This document shows positions 26,101 through 38,100 of a stretch of DNA of 64,000 nt, in pieces; within the stretch, counting starts at the first letter, position 1, and each line of letters opens with the position of its first letter. Where the stretch lies: assembly GCF_932526225.1 (NCBI RefSeq), contig NC_064036.1:11277181-11341180 (forward strand). Reading direction: 5' to 3'. The notes below the pieces were generated by a model. That model did not search any database. It worked only from the letters and a program-made list of their open reading frames with translations, and was not told the DNA's origin. The stretch comes from Nematostella vectensis (Eukaryota; Cnidaria; Anthozoa; Actiniaria; Edwardsiidae). Made by a program: the position numbers and the translations under genes.

Positions 26101-29100
26101 TCAATAACGTTTTGCCCAATTAATTTCAAAGTATAACACGCCTCTAACCCGGTGAATCTCTCCCTTTAACTTCCCTTTGACTTGTGCTCCAGGATTTCGG
26201 GGATTACACGGAATCCTACTACTCAGTGCAGACCAACGAAGGCGAGAAGATTTCCCAGCTAATCGCAGGGTATATAGACATCATCTTGAAAAAGGTAGGA
26301 GTTTGGGGAAGATAACCCCGGTAGTAAGTATGGAATATTGATTGATTGTGCATCTGAATCCATAGCGCAAAGGAATGGAGGGGTATGACCCGGACTTTGA
26401 CGAAGTATCGGCCATGGAAGAAGACCAAGTCGCGCCCTCCAAGTAAGCAATGCACGCGTAACATTCAAGCGACATTACTTTTTACAGTGCGCCGCACGTT
26501 ACCGTGGTCACCTTGACTGTTTTGTGAAGTAGGCCAATAAGGATGCGAGAAACGCGCTATTTGATTGACATAAACTGCACTAGCCAATCAGCGAGACAAA
26601 GAAATGCCTCAGTGCACATAGGAGCGTGACGGGATCCTCCTTGTTAAGTTCGTGCCAATCACTCAGTGACTTCCGCAAGCTTCTTGGCCAACTTTCTTTA
26701 AAAAAAACCCCTTTGTTTTGGTGGCCCCACAAGCGCGCGTCGAGCGTCGAACTATAAGTTTTGCAATCTTCAGTAAGTAATACATGACATTAAAACCCTT
26801 ACAATCATTTTCACCGTTTTTCACCATCTTTTCGTCAGAGGGACATATCTGGACAGGCAGACTAACAAGGTCGGGCATGCTTCGGTCGGCTCCGTTGCTC
26901 TTCCGGCCGTGGTTCGAGCAGGAGGTCAAGGTACTAGTAATTACCAAGGACACTCCTGTAATAAGTTAAATAAACCAACACGAGGTTTGGATGGTATGAT
27001 TACGTTTGTTTGAAAACAGGGAAGTCGTTATTTTTTTTTTCCTTCCTTGCCAAAAGAAGAAGTGTATGAGTCTATTTGAAGACCTATTAATGAGTGGAGC
27101 GCTAATAATTCAGACTTCAGACCTATTTTGCCTTAATTTTAAGTATTATTTTTAAAAAAATCAAACCTAATATCCGATCAATAAGAAAACTAAAAAATCT
27201 TCAACAAATAGCTTATATGCGTCATTATTGAAAAATGTGGGCGGCTTATTGAAAGCTGATATCTAAAACAACTTTGCAGTATTCTCAGAACTCAAATACA
27301 TTAATACCGTAAATAAAACAAACGGTCGCGCCATACCACAGATGCTGTTTGTTTATTAACAAAAGCCGAATTGCCAAAAGCCACTCAAAATCACCGTGAA
27401 TGAATCACTGATAAAGAAAGAAAATATTTTTTATGTTTTTTTTGATGGGGCAGAATGAAAATGTTTAAAAAAATGCCTTCGTGCTCTCCCCAGGCTCCTC
27501 ACGATACAGCATGGGCAAGATGGAGCCTGCGCAGTATGGCACAGTCTCTGGCTCCGCCCACTCGGCACACAGGCCTCCCATGGTGAGCTATGCGAGCAAG
27601 CAGATGTTACTTCCTTGACTAAATATTAAATAGTGTGTGTTCTAGCACGTGTTTTACCAGATGAAGCTCACGTGTTTTTTAACTAAATACTATTTACAGT
27701 CGTTCGCGTTACGGGTCTTTTATTCAACCTTTTTACATGGGTATTATAATGACTCAAGCCCGCAAGGTTAGTCGAGGTGTAATCAATAGAAGAATGCTTT
27801 TCTTAGTGTTCTACCGAGTGTAGGAGACTATTTTGTAAAAGAGGGTGTAAACTAAGAAGACGCGAGAAGGACGTCCCTGCTTAAAGCAATTACCTTCAAG
27901 CAACTACCGCTCTTATAGGTCTATTTCTTTGTTTGTTTTTTTCTCTTGTAGAGGGGGACTATTGGAGGTGGGCAAAAATTATCAGAAAATTATCACAATA
28001 GTTTTTATTACGCTAGTCCCTGCAGCAACAGTGACATTTGATGTCCTTTTAAACGTTTAAGCCAAGCAAGAATCACTTAAACACGAACGCGCGCTATAAA
28101 AGGGATCGCTCCGCCTCCTTTTTCGCAAGCTCTCGCTCAAGTCGTCGCCATTAAAACCTAGACTTCATTGAGTGAGGACCTCTGAAACGGCCAGAAGAAA
28201 CATAGCAAAAAGTAAAGCCGTATACGACAAACTACGACAACTGTAAAGTACAAGAGATTGTTAAAGAACTGTCAGGCATATTCGGGAAAGTGTTTGAAGT
28301 CAATTCTCTACAAAAACAAGAGCAAAAATTGTCATTGAGACATTAAACACAGCGCGCGCTCGTTTGAATTGAAAAATAAAATTCAAAAACAGCGTGCGTG
28401 CGCTCATTCAGGTGCGCGCGCGAACAAACAACAAATTTTCAAAATTCAGCACTTCAAAAACTTATCTAATCCTCCCTGGTTTTGCGTTTTGTTATAACAA
28501 AAGGCTAATAAATAGGCTGTGTTTACTTCAATTATGTGTTTTTTTACCAATTTTGACTTCTATTATAGTTTCTGGCCTCTCTCTATGGAGTTCTGGAGTT
28601 CGTGTCGTGTCGTGTCGTGTCGTGTTCTTTATGTTATGTTATGTAATGCACTTTAGGGAAAAGGAAATTGTTGGTAGTCGATATCCTGGGGGGTCCGAAC
28701 CTCTCGTTTTTGAATCTGTCTCTTACTTTATTATTTTGTCACCAGGGCTCCCAGGCAAAGCTCCATAACCTCACGCCGGCACAGCAAGCGTATATGAGCA
28801 GCTTAAGCCAAGGGATTGACTCAGTAGATACCGCTGATGAGGAACTCAAACGGCCAGTCAACATCGTAGCGTTAGGCTCGGACCCGGTGAGTAGCATCCA
28901 TGGGATGCAGTAGAGTTATCAGGCTCTAGTTTACCCGTTTACGACGGGCTTTGCTGGGGTCGGCTAGGACAATGTGGGTGAAAACGAGAAATATACCAAT
29001 TTCAAACCTTTACCACGTTGTTGTCGTCCGTTTTTAAGGTCCCTTTTACTGCAGGCTGACAGAAACGGCTAGTAATTAGGCTCTTTCTCTGTTCCATATC

Positions 29101-32100
29101 TCGTCTCTTTTCGGAGGCATAATTCCGTGCTATCAGTCCTTCAACGCTCTACACTTTATTTTCTTCTGGACACACAAGCGTTCTGTTTTATTTTGTTAAT
29201 TATTTTAGCTGCTCTTTGTGTCCTGAGTCATGTGTAGGTCCTATATCTTCTGTTATTGTTTGCCATGTGCTAAAAGAAAAATGTAGTAAGACGCGCCAAA
29301 ATTTTGTGTGTGCGTCGTAGTAGATTCTTTGGGTCCCTATACGCAGTTACCGTTTGAAAGGTGAACCCCACCTCACCTCTTTCGTCCCCTGTCGAGTCGT
29401 TCTCTTCACTATTATAAAAGTCTAATTAGATTCTAAGGCGTGATATACTTTTTCTGCAGGCGTCTCTCAAGTGGAAGCAGAACACACTGGATGTCTCTCG
29501 CCAGAACGTCGCCTCACGTCTGGCTGCTCTCTCCGCCTCGTGCGCCTCCATCGTCAACGTCACTTCAGGTATAGACCAGAAGTGGATCTTAACCTTGTGC
29601 TATGATTGTAGTACCGGTATCATCACGTACGCGGGTAGTGGATGATTTCAAGTACCATAGTAATCTCATGTCATCACGTGGCGTTGTTTGAATTGCTGAT
29701 CAAACCTTGTCTTTGCCCGTTGTCAGGTGAACCCGGAGACACAAACTACACTGCCGCTGGTGCTGCCGTGCATGTAATGTGAGTATTGTTATCGTTATTG
29801 TAATACCTTTGAATTTAAAGAGTACCTTTATGTTCTGATTATGTAGCAAGTTTTTCCGAGTCACCTTAAAACCTTCCACGCTAACGCAGACCATCTAGCG
29901 TTTCTACAGTTTGTGTGTAGTCTTTCTGATCATATCAATCATAAAGCCGACTGTTGGTACACCTCTTCTCTACAGCTCGGCTAATCTGCAAGACCTCTCC
30001 AAAGGCATCAAACTCATCGCTGGTCTACTCGACAATCAGGATGACAGCAGTAAACTGCTGGATGCTGCCCGTGGGCTCGCCGGCGCTTTCTCCCTGCTGC
30101 TGAAGGCTGCTCAGGAAGGTGCTGGAGGGGACAAGGAGGTAAAGTGTCCTATTTATGTTATCCTTACTAGGTAAACAATAATGTCCCTATGCAATGTAGT
30201 GGCTCGCTTGACCCAAGCACTGCAGCCTCAGAAGAAATCTCCTTTCACAGTTCCGCCTCAGTCAGTGGTGATAGTGACCAAGCCTTCCGCTGGCGTAGAT
30301 TTACCGCCTGAAAACAGGTTATAGGAAGGGAAACGTTAATGAAGCATGGACGAGGGCGCGTTAAATACTTGATTAGAGGTCTCTAACCGTTATTGTCCTT
30401 TTCATTCCATATTGGTAGACAAATTATGTGAAGAAATCTAAACAAAAAGTAGCCTGCTTGTAGGCGGTACTCGGTGTTATTATTGCGGAAAACCCTATCC
30501 GTTCGGTGATCGGGCGCCATCTTGTATTTTAAGCCGTGTGGTTCCTTGGAAGCGAGCGCAAAAACGCTCCAGAAACACCGAGTTCCGCCTGAAGCAGGCT
30601 AGACAAAAAGCAAAAAGTTTTATATTTTATTTGCTATATTTAATCGGAAATATCCATTTTGCTAGTATCACAAACGACTGGCGGGCACTCTTGGATGTAA
30701 ACGCACACCTTCTAACGATTACCCTTTGTCTCCATAGAAGCGAAGCCAGCTGCTGAACGCCGCCGGTAACGTGGGCTCAAGTGGAGCTCAACTGCTGGAG
30801 TACATGGGTGAGCCCGAGGTGGACCAGGAGACGCAGGTACGGTCAGCGGCTTCGGAACACTTTAGCTCGAACCAGTCTTCTATGCTCCAAAAATATTATG
30901 TTTTAATGAACGTCTGCGCAACAAGCGCATATTTTTTAGTCGCTATAATGTTTTATTTAGCGAGTTTTCGGCTTCTTGCGGAGGCTACTCCGAACGTAGT
31001 AGTTTTTAAACGTCATAAGGGACCTACACAAGCGCATATTTTTTAGTCGCTATAATGTTTTATTTAGCGAGTTTTCGGCTTCTTGCGGAGGCTACTCCGA
31101 ACGTAGTAGTTTTTAAACGTCATAAGGGACCTACACATGCATCTTTTTTTCCACTAGGAAACTCTTTTAAAACTCGCCCAAGCCGTCGCCAACGCGACCG
31201 CCACCCTAGTGCTCAAAGCCAAGAACGTGGCGAGTCAGTGTCCCGACACGGCCCAGCAGAACAAGGTGATTGGCGCTGCCAAGGACACGGCAATGACCAC
31301 CTCCCAACTTGTGGCATGCGTCAAGCTTGTCGTGCCTTCCATCACCAGCCAGATGTGCCAGGAACAAGTGGTGGAGTCCGCCAAACAGGTCGCCAAGGCC
31401 GTGGAGGATACCGAGGGTGCCTGCAAGGTGAACAGAGTAAAAGTAGTTTGAATGTGTTTTTATAAAGCGCTTCTTGTATAACGAAGTCTGTCTGTATAAG
31501 CGCTTTAAATGCGACAGACAGACAATCGTCAGAGTATAGATACAGACTGTTCGACACAAATTACAATTCATGGCTGTGAGTTGGCGCGTGAGCACTCTCA
31601 CTGGAGATGGAACTAGGGCTTTAAAAAAGTATTTATTCTCGTGCTTTTACTACGCTTAGTGGCTATTTCCTTGCACTTTGTTCACATAACTCTGTTGCCA
31701 CAGGGTGCTTGCGATCCCGACTCTGAGAATATGAATGTTCTGATTGACGCGGCTCAAGGCGTCAGGGACGCACTGAACGCCCTGCTAAAAAAGGTCCGCG
31801 AGGGTGGAGAGAGGCCAACAGAAGGCGAGAAGTACGGTGAGACATGCGATGACATCCTTGGTGCCACTGATAGGCTCTTCAACAGTATGGGTAACGCCGG
31901 TGAGATGGTCAAGCAAGCCAAGATTCTTGCTCAGGTTAGACACAATAAGTTGGTGATATTTCAAATCTTACAAAAACCTTTCGTCGGCAGCCCCTTGAAG
32001 GAAAAAAAAAAGGGTCACAGAGGTACCCGCGCCTTCCTTTTGTTTCCAGCCTGCGTAGCGAGCGGAAGAAGCCCAACCGCGCGCGCCTAAGCGGGCGAAA

Positions 32101-35100
32101 TGAAAGAGCTGTCACACGTAGGCTTTTCGGCTGCAACTTGTCTCCCCAAAAAATGTTGCAAGTCGCACGCGCCATGTCACACGTGAAGTTTTTCCTGCGA
32201 CTTGAAGCAATTTGTTACATAAAGTAGAAGAGCGTTCTACTTTTCGTGCGACTTTGAAAAATGCAAAACGTTGCAAAGGGGGTGGTGTCACATGCAAAAA
32301 AAAAAAAAATGCCCGTGCTACTTGCAATTATTATTTTTTTTTTTGGCGAGACAGGTCGCAAGAGAAAAAACGTACGTGTGACAGGATCTTTACTCCCGTT
32401 TTCACCACTTTGCACGGGTCCAAATCGCTGATCTCCTTGCAATCGTTAGTGCTTGCTGACGCATGCTAATTTGTTCCAGTCTTGCTTAGTGATATCAAGT
32501 CTAGGTATACAGCCATGACTCTTGTATTCTCTTGTATTTGGCATTCATACCTCTTTGTGCCTAGGCCACCTCATCACTTGTGAGCGGCATCAAGTCTGAA
32601 GCGGAAGTGCAAGACGATGATGACAACCAGAAGCGACTGTTGGCTGCTGCTAAGCTGCTCGCAGACGCAACCGCCAAGCTAGTAGAGGCAGCAAAGGTAA
32701 GTCACAAACTCGCTTAAATGTATATCCCGAACATTGGGATGACATCAGGTTGTATAAAATACCCTGCTAGTTTACGACCTCACATAAGTCGTTCTATACT
32801 TTTAGCCTATTTTAGTACAAAATTTTCGACTAGTTTAAAATGGTTTCTTGTAGCCCGTGGCAGGCCGTTTTGCTTGACTCCTTATTTATCCGTTTTTTTA
32901 TTTTTTGTTTCCCTTCAGGGCGCGGCGCGAAACCCTAATGACGCAGATGAACAAGAAAAACTCAAGCGTGCAGCAGAGGACCTGCGCTCAGCTACTAACA
33001 CCGCGGCTAGTGACGCACTCAAGAAGAAACTCGTCAAACGGCTTGAGGTAACGAGAGGGATGACATCCAAGCCACTCTTTGTAGGGAAAGGGAGTCATGA
33101 CTGAAGTCTTTTGAGCCTGATTCCGTCCTATGGTGCTATATTTCACAGTTTCCTACGTCATATTAAGGACTTAAAATACGACGGCAAAATACTGGACAGT
33201 GTCTTTAAAAAAACAACGGAATAAACTAAACAACGTGGGCGTTTGTACTGTAAACACGTGTTAAGCAATGGTGTAGGTTTCTGGCAATGCTTGATCATTG
33301 ACAGCCTTGCATTTACACTAAACATTCTTTATTAACTTTCAAAATGGCTGACATAAACTGATTTTGACACCAGAATGCAGCCAAGGAGGCGACTGGTCAG
33401 ACCACTCAACTGGTAGCTGCAGCCCAAGCAGCCGCGCCTGTCAACCGTAACCAGGCCTCCCAGCAACAGCTCATGGACCAACTGAAGGTGAGCCCTATTG
33501 CGCCTGCCCGCGGTCTTTTTTTCTCGAGTTACGGTCATACATTAAGACCAAATGAACAAAAACATGGAGCCGTTGAATGATCCTTATATGTGCTTTCACC
33601 TTCTCACTCTTCTCACCGGGCCTCAATGCTTGTTCGCTGGTCAATCTGTTCATAACCCGACTGTGTGGGTGTTTTTTTTATTTTTATCAGCCGGTGGAAG
33701 ACCAGATCGCGCGTCTTCTAGAATCCCTGCGAGACTGCTCCAATAACCCGGATGATGCTAACAGTCAACTCAACCTCATCAATGTCTCAAAGATGTTCAT
33801 TCCGGTGCGTACTATGCGTCTGATATGAAGAACAGGTCTAATTCTGCGTTCACACTAGAGTTGAGAATTCATCCTGACCAGCTCGAGAATGTATGGACAT
33901 CGAAATAAACAAAACCTTAGCGGATGATTTACAACAAGCTTTCTATATGTTAAATGTCTTATCTTTCTTACCTTTTAGCCGGTGGCAAAACTTGTGGCGT
34001 TTTCAAAGGCAGCGCTGCCTACAATAGACGAGCCTATGTACGCCTCTCAGCTGGGCAACTTCTCCAAGAGCACAGCGGCCTCTCTTAACGAACTACGGAA
34101 CGCGGCAGAAAAGGTGTTTTTTGATTGTTTGTATACAATGTTTCGCAACTGTTTATAGTCAATATGTTTTATCAGTCTGATCAGGTCGTTTTGTTTAACT
34201 AGATATACTTCTGCCTCCTAAAGAAACCAAACGTGTCCATTAACATTTCTTCTGGGCTTATTTATGAGATATAAGCTGGATCCATCCGATATTTTCAAAG
34301 ATAAAAAGAGCTAGAGATATTTGAAAATTGGCACGATTTCTCCTGTTAGGGGCTACGTACGCTAAGCACCTTTTTTTGTCACCAGGCCGCCGAGGCATGT
34401 GGCACGCTGGAGGTGGATAGTGCGTTGAAGAGACTCAAGGCTCTCGACGATGACCTCAAGGCGGTCGAACGCGCTGCAGAGGAAGGGGAATTGGTGCCAT
34501 TGCCTGGAGAAAACGTGAGTTATTTTCGTTTAGCTAAAAAGTTGTACATTAATATACCAAGCCTTGAAATAACGCTGGTCTGAAATCGCCTATTTCCTAT
34601 TAAGGTTTTTGTAATAATCACATTACCTTTCTCCTTTAGCCTGAGTCTTCTGCGCTTGAGCTCGGTGCCACGTCCAAGACTGTGGGATCGTCTATGGCTC
34701 AGCTGTTAACTGCTGCTGCACAGGTGCGAAGTTTTCTTTGTGTAGTGTATGACCCCTGCTGTTTGGTACAGTGTAATCCCGTTGTCTACTTTGAATGTCT
34801 TGAAATTTGATAGAAAGAGGCTCAAAGTTAAGTGAAATGTTTTCATGCTTTTAAGGTCCTAGTAACCTTTAGAGATACTCTTGCCCAGAAACAATTAAAA
34901 TAGTCTAGAATTGCCCTCATAAAGAGATTACCATGAACAACCATTATCATTGTTTTGTCCGATGGCTGCTCCAAGGTAAGTGGCCACAAGGCCCCGCCCG
35001 AACCGATTTGTTTTTGGGCGCAATGGTAATCATATCTCTGTACCACTATACTGTACACTAACCATGTCAGATAATAACCTTTGTGTGTACGATGGTTTAC

Positions 35101-38100
35101 AGGGCAATGAGAGCTACACAGGCATTGCCGCACGTGACACGGCCAACGCCCTGAAGAACCTGACGCAGGCTGTGAGGGGCGTGGCTGCTGGAACTAGCGA
35201 TAAGGACGCGCAGAAGAATATCGTACAGGCGGCGCGTGGTGTGATCCAAGAATCAGCCAAACTAATTAACGAGGCGAAGAAAGCACTGAATAATCCAGGA
35301 GACCCGAACAATCAACAGCGACTTGCACAGGTGAGAAATGAGACCAGCGTTTGTATGACCTTTTCTTCTGCAACCTTGCAATCGAAGCAAATTTGTTTAT
35401 TTATATATAAAATGCATAAATTTTGAAGCTTATTACCCTCCTTGCAGCCGCGAATGCCTTAATTGAGGTCAGGTAACCTTTAATCGCTAATTGCAGGTTG
35501 CCAAGGGCGTATCGCAAGCACTGAACAACTGCGTCAACTGCCTGCCCGGTCAGAGAGAGGTCGAAGACTCTATCAAAGCCGTCTCAGCTGCCTCTCAAGC
35601 CCTCTCCAAGGAAGAGGTATGTGTTATTGTTACACGACGAGCAATTTCATACGATAAGAATTGTGAAGTGAAATAACGTGTCATCAGTAACACACACTTA
35701 ACTCTATCTTCGATAGGAAGATAGCCTCTCTAAAGAATATTATGTTTTTTTAACATATTTTTAAAAAAGTCATAAGAAATTCACAATGATTTTTTACTGT
35801 AAACGTATCTGGAAATTGTTGATGGTATCCTTCACTGTTTTCCTGTCACTTGTCTCTTTTTTTTATCAGTTTCCGCCCACTACAGAGCCGTACCAGAGGA
35901 ATCAGGAAAAACTAAGCCAATCAGGTGCTGCCCTCAATGCCGCGGCTAGTGACGTGGTCAGCGCGTCACGTGGGTCACCGAATCAGCTCGCGACCTCTAC
36001 CAAGAACTTTTCGCTGTCTTATCAGGGCCTTGTGAACAGCGGTCTTATGCTTGCTGGGCAGGCGCCGGTGAGTCGCATGGAGGATCAAGAAATGATACAA
36101 TTGCTGTTGCTGTTATCGCAGGTAGCGGTTTGCAGTAAAGGCATGTCGGTGACGCTTTAAATGCTGGCTTTAACTAGCGCTTATAATGCTGGCTCTAACT
36201 AATTCTTTGTGATATTTTTCGTTTTAACTCCAGACACATCTTGCTTGGCTGGCTTGCAAACCATTCTTTAAAGTTATTAAGTCCCGTGCGAACAACGACA
36301 GCTTCGGCCAGTATTCCTGGCGAAGTCTTGCTCGACTGACTACAATAGGAAGGGAATGCCAGCACTTCGTCGTTTTGTGGTCAGTCGAGCGAGACCGCCA
36401 GCAATGCGGGCCGACTTTGTGGCTGTTAGCTAGGGGGTGTTTACATTAACTGATATCGTGCTGGCGTCGAGACTGCGTTGGCCCTGAATCTAACCTCGGT
36501 CAATCGGCAGAGTAAGGAAAAGCAATGTTTGCATACTATTTTCCCTTACAGGATGAGGCAGCTAAAGACGCCCTTGTTCGTAATTTGCGCAACACTTCCA
36601 CCGCTTCTAGCAAGCTCTTGCTGGCCGCTCGATCATTGGTCTCTGATCCAAACGCACCAAACGCGAAGAACGCCCTAGCGAATGCCGCGAGGTAGGTTAT
36701 TAAGAGACTTAGGAGTTGAAGGAGGTGGCTATGATCGTGGTTATGATGATAATTTTAACGACAAGTTAGTTGGGTGTTAGTTGTAATAAAGAGACAAATG
36801 ATGTAAGTTGTATCTAAGTTTCGTGCGCAGAGCTTTCTGTGTCGCTTGTTTCCTTTGCTCTGCAAGTTTGAAGGATGTCTCCAAATAAACAATGATTGCG
36901 TTTTGAGGTGATAAAAGAAGGAAGGGATGCTGGTCCAGTATATTTAGTTTGTTAGCCTTTTGACTATGATTTCGTTCTATCCTAACGTCCGTCACGTTGT
37001 TCGACCTTTTTTTAGAGCTGTGACGGATAGCATCAACACTCTGCTGAATGCTTGCATGTCTGCTGCGCCAGGACAAAAGGAGTGTGATAGTGCACTTCGG
37101 AATATTCAGGTCAGTGTCATACCACTTCTCAGTCAGTCCACTCCTCCTTCCTCTACGTTTCTACAAGAAAATGTGGAGGTTTCTTTGCTTTTAAGAAATA
37201 CTCACTTTTATCAATGTTCTTCTTATGGTGAAACCCCTTTGAGAGGCGAATAAGGGGTATCAAAAAGGAGTTGGGGGTGGGGTTGGTTTTTGTAGGTCAA
37301 AGCAAGGATTCCAAGAGAGAGGAGGGACTGGATTCAGTGGTCTTTTGTGGATCTCCTTATATTTCTTCATAATTGTTAGCAATCTGAAAAAAGGGAGACG
37401 TGGCCTGCTCGGAGCAACCCTAGATCTGACTAAATTTTTCTGTCTTTTGCCTCGTCTCACTGTTCGTATTTTTATCGCAGGCCGTGAATACTATCCTGGA
37501 CAACCCAGTGGAACCTGTTAACGATTCCACGTACTTTGATTGTTTGGAGACTGTTGCTGGCAAGTCCAAGGTGTGTTTACAGAAAGACTGTGTTCTTCAA
37601 AGACCTTTAACCTTTATAAGTTTTCTACTATTGATTTCTAACAAGTGATTAAGGAATATGGACTAACTCCATTCCAAACACATTGCGCGATATGTTCTTG
37701 TTGATCCAGATTAAAAATGGACCTAAAGTAGTACCAATCAATGGTTCAATCATGACCAATATACTTGACAGTTAAAATATTACCTACACTTGGGGATATC
37801 CTTAAATGAATTATGCCCTTGCAGGACCTGACAGAGGCCATGCCTGTGATAGCGGATAGCATAAAGCAGGCTGACTACAACAAATTCGACAGATCCATCA
37901 AGCGCGCTTCTAATGCCGTGTGTGCACTCACGGAGACCGCAGCCCAGGTAATGACAAATTCCAGGTAATGACAAATTCCATAAGCATATAGTATTTCTGG
38001 CATGTTCTAAAAGTATTTTTGGTGTGGCCTGTATCATGCAGAACCGACGTTGATTTTGACAAAAGTAATAATGATTGTCGACACGATGGGGAAGAATGGC

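Larger units (their letters stand above)
17147..26294 (+). other. Talin head: F0-F1-F2-F3 FERM domain (exons 2-16)
   Basis: Residues 1 to about 414. F0 ends near residue 80 (PLKDGDMLEY). F1 follows (KIRLIKIKFMDGNVKTLQ), with its basic loop and helix around exon 8. F2 begins at WLDHDKTLREQG and includes RKYFYSDQNVD. F3 starts at GVTFFLVKEKMKGKNKLVPR. In F3 the Arg-Trp pair (about R370/W371, in VRRWAASP) corresponds to the human R358/W359 that binds the integrin beta NPxY motif, so integrin binding is expected to be retained. The large first introns (15057-17146, 17204-18116, 18895-22747) fall in this part. Confidence 0.93.

Noticed and set aside
25787-26129. Overlapping plus and minus frames inside a talin intron
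   Set aside because: They overlap flanking exon sequence or lie in intron without splice sites; shadows of open sequence only.
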